Below are positions 63,503 through 64,000 of a stretch of DNA of 64,000 nt, in pieces. The notes beneath the pieces were generated by a model. That model saw nothing but the letters and a program-made list of their open reading frames with translations, was not told where the DNA came from and did not search any database. The translations under genes were made by a program, and so were the position numbers. Position 1 is the stretch's first letter; each line of letters starts with the position of its first letter. Source of the stretch: Pseudomonadota bacterium (GTDB taxonomy: Bacteria > Pseudomonadota > Gammaproteobacteria > CALCKW01); NCBI GenBank assembly GCA_039196715.1, contig JBCCUP010000012.1:1-64000 (forward strand), in the 5' to 3' direction.

Positions 63503-64000
63503 GTGTCGTTGTCGCCTGTGTTCGACTGGCCGCCACGGCCGCTGGCCTGGCTGCGGTGGGTCAGCCGATACTGGGTGGCACTCGGCTCGGTGACGGTTTC
63601 GTTCGGCCTCGCCTGGTGCGTGTTCGCCGCCCTGCAGCTCGACAGGGCCGAGGTGCGGACGCTGGAGGCCGCCGGGGTGGCACAGCTCCGGTTGCGCAAC
63701 GCGCTGTTGTTGGCCGTGGTCGCGGGCGGCCTGCGCCTCGGGTTCATCACGCTCAAGGGGCAGGGGCGGCAACGCAAATTCGATCACCGCGAGCAGGCGC
63801 GGGACAGCCGCGCGTTCACCTTTCGCAACCAGGTGCATGACAAGGTGTTCTGGTCACTCGCCAGCGGCGTCACGGCCTGGATCGTCTGGGAGGCGTTGAT
63901 TGTCCGGGCCGCGGCCAACGGCCAAGCGCCGTCATTCCGACTCGCAGACAACCCGGTCCGGTTTGCGCTCTGGTTCGTGTTGATCCCGCTCTGGTCGAGT
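63503..64000 (+). CDS. Sterol-desaturase-family membrane protein, partial (cut by window end)
   Basis: Open frame of 166 codons from GTG 63503 running off the window; an in-frame stop at 63461 bounds it. The start FDWPPRPLAWLRWVSRYWVA, the middle LRLGFITLKGQGRQRKFDHR and FRNQVHDKVFWSLASGVTAW match the N-terminal half of fatty-acid-hydroxylase/sterol-desaturase-type proteins, which have a di-iron His cluster further on, outside the window. No strong ribosome binding site precedes the GTG. It is divergent from the Fur-box operon. Confidence 0.68.
   Translation, partial: MSLSPVFDWPPRPLAWLRWVSRYWVALGSVTVSFGLAWCVFAALQLDRAEVRTLEAAGVAQLRLRNALLLAVVAGGLRLGFITLKGQGRQRKFDHREQARDSRAFTFRNQVHDKVFWSLASGVTAWIVWEALIVRAAANGQAPSFRLADNPVRFALWFVLIPLWSS

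Overview
The window is a GC-rich (mid-60s % by eye), densely coded chromosomal segment of a proteobacterium, most likely a marine or aquatic gammaproteobacterium. The pointers are a gammaproteobacterial-type Zur operator, a GlyGly-CTERM-like tail, a MotY-like OmpA protein, a LEPR-XLL-type surface protein, a Fur-box imelysin cluster, and heterotrophic functions (sulfite oxidation, leucine breakdown, an acyl-CoA dehydrogenase of the DmdC/FadE type). I cannot name a genus. I found no tRNA, rRNA, CRISPR array, insertion sequence or prophage.

Layout. 0.1-4.6 kb: soeABC, a membrane-bound molybdenum sulfite dehydrogenase, followed by a decayed quinone-oxidoreductase gene and a SnoaL-like gene. 6.3-12.5 kb: three metal-dependent hydrolases (cytosine-deaminase-like, cyclase-family, YtcJ-like amidohydrolase) around a divergent hisI/cysS pair that shares a perfect Zur palindrome. 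The HisI has lost one zinc ligand, so this looks like a zinc-starvation backup locus. 13-23.7 kb: dusA, a TerC-family protein, an aminotransferase/HAD/IclR cluster, a tripartite-tricarboxylate binding protein, a Gfo/Idh/MocA oxidoreductase, a MotY-like protein, a PilZ protein, an Atm1-like ABC exporter and folE.

24-39.6 kb: the most unusual part, seven same-strand genes with overlaps or gaps of 13 bp or less. They encode a secreted galactose-oxidase-type copper enzyme with a lectin domain and a GlyGly-CTERM-like tail; a GAF-like/HlyD adaptor; an M50 metalloprotease fused to a lipoyl/HlyD domain; a second HlyD adaptor; a 1,319-residue multi-domain surface protein with a LEPR-XLL-like leader; a hybrid histidine kinase; and a receiver-GGDEF-EAL protein with a decayed GGDEF motif. 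I read it as one surface-protein export and c-di-GMP control unit. An outer-membrane/OmpA-like gene follows.

41-51.3 kb: pyruvate kinase, an AraC regulator flanked by two related receiver/pseudo-receiver proteins and a fossil of a third, an acyl-CoA dehydrogenase, nadE, a copper-delivery set (DUF2946-PCuAC-SCO1) and a compact ClpP-like protease. 51.4-57.7 kb: a TetR-controlled leucine/isovalerate operon (isovaleryl-CoA dehydrogenase, both methylcrotonyl-CoA carboxylase subunits) with a palindromic operator next to a TATAAT box, then an SDR. 57.8-63.3 kb: a Fur-box-controlled minus-strand operon (DUF2325, imelysin, di-heme oxidoreductase, second imelysin, DUF1513) typical of iron uptake. The window ends inside a sterol-desaturase-type gene.

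The first ~110 bases probably hold the end of an upstream gene and the soeA ribosome binding site; no product can be named there. All starts and functions were judged by eye from motifs; no database search was run.
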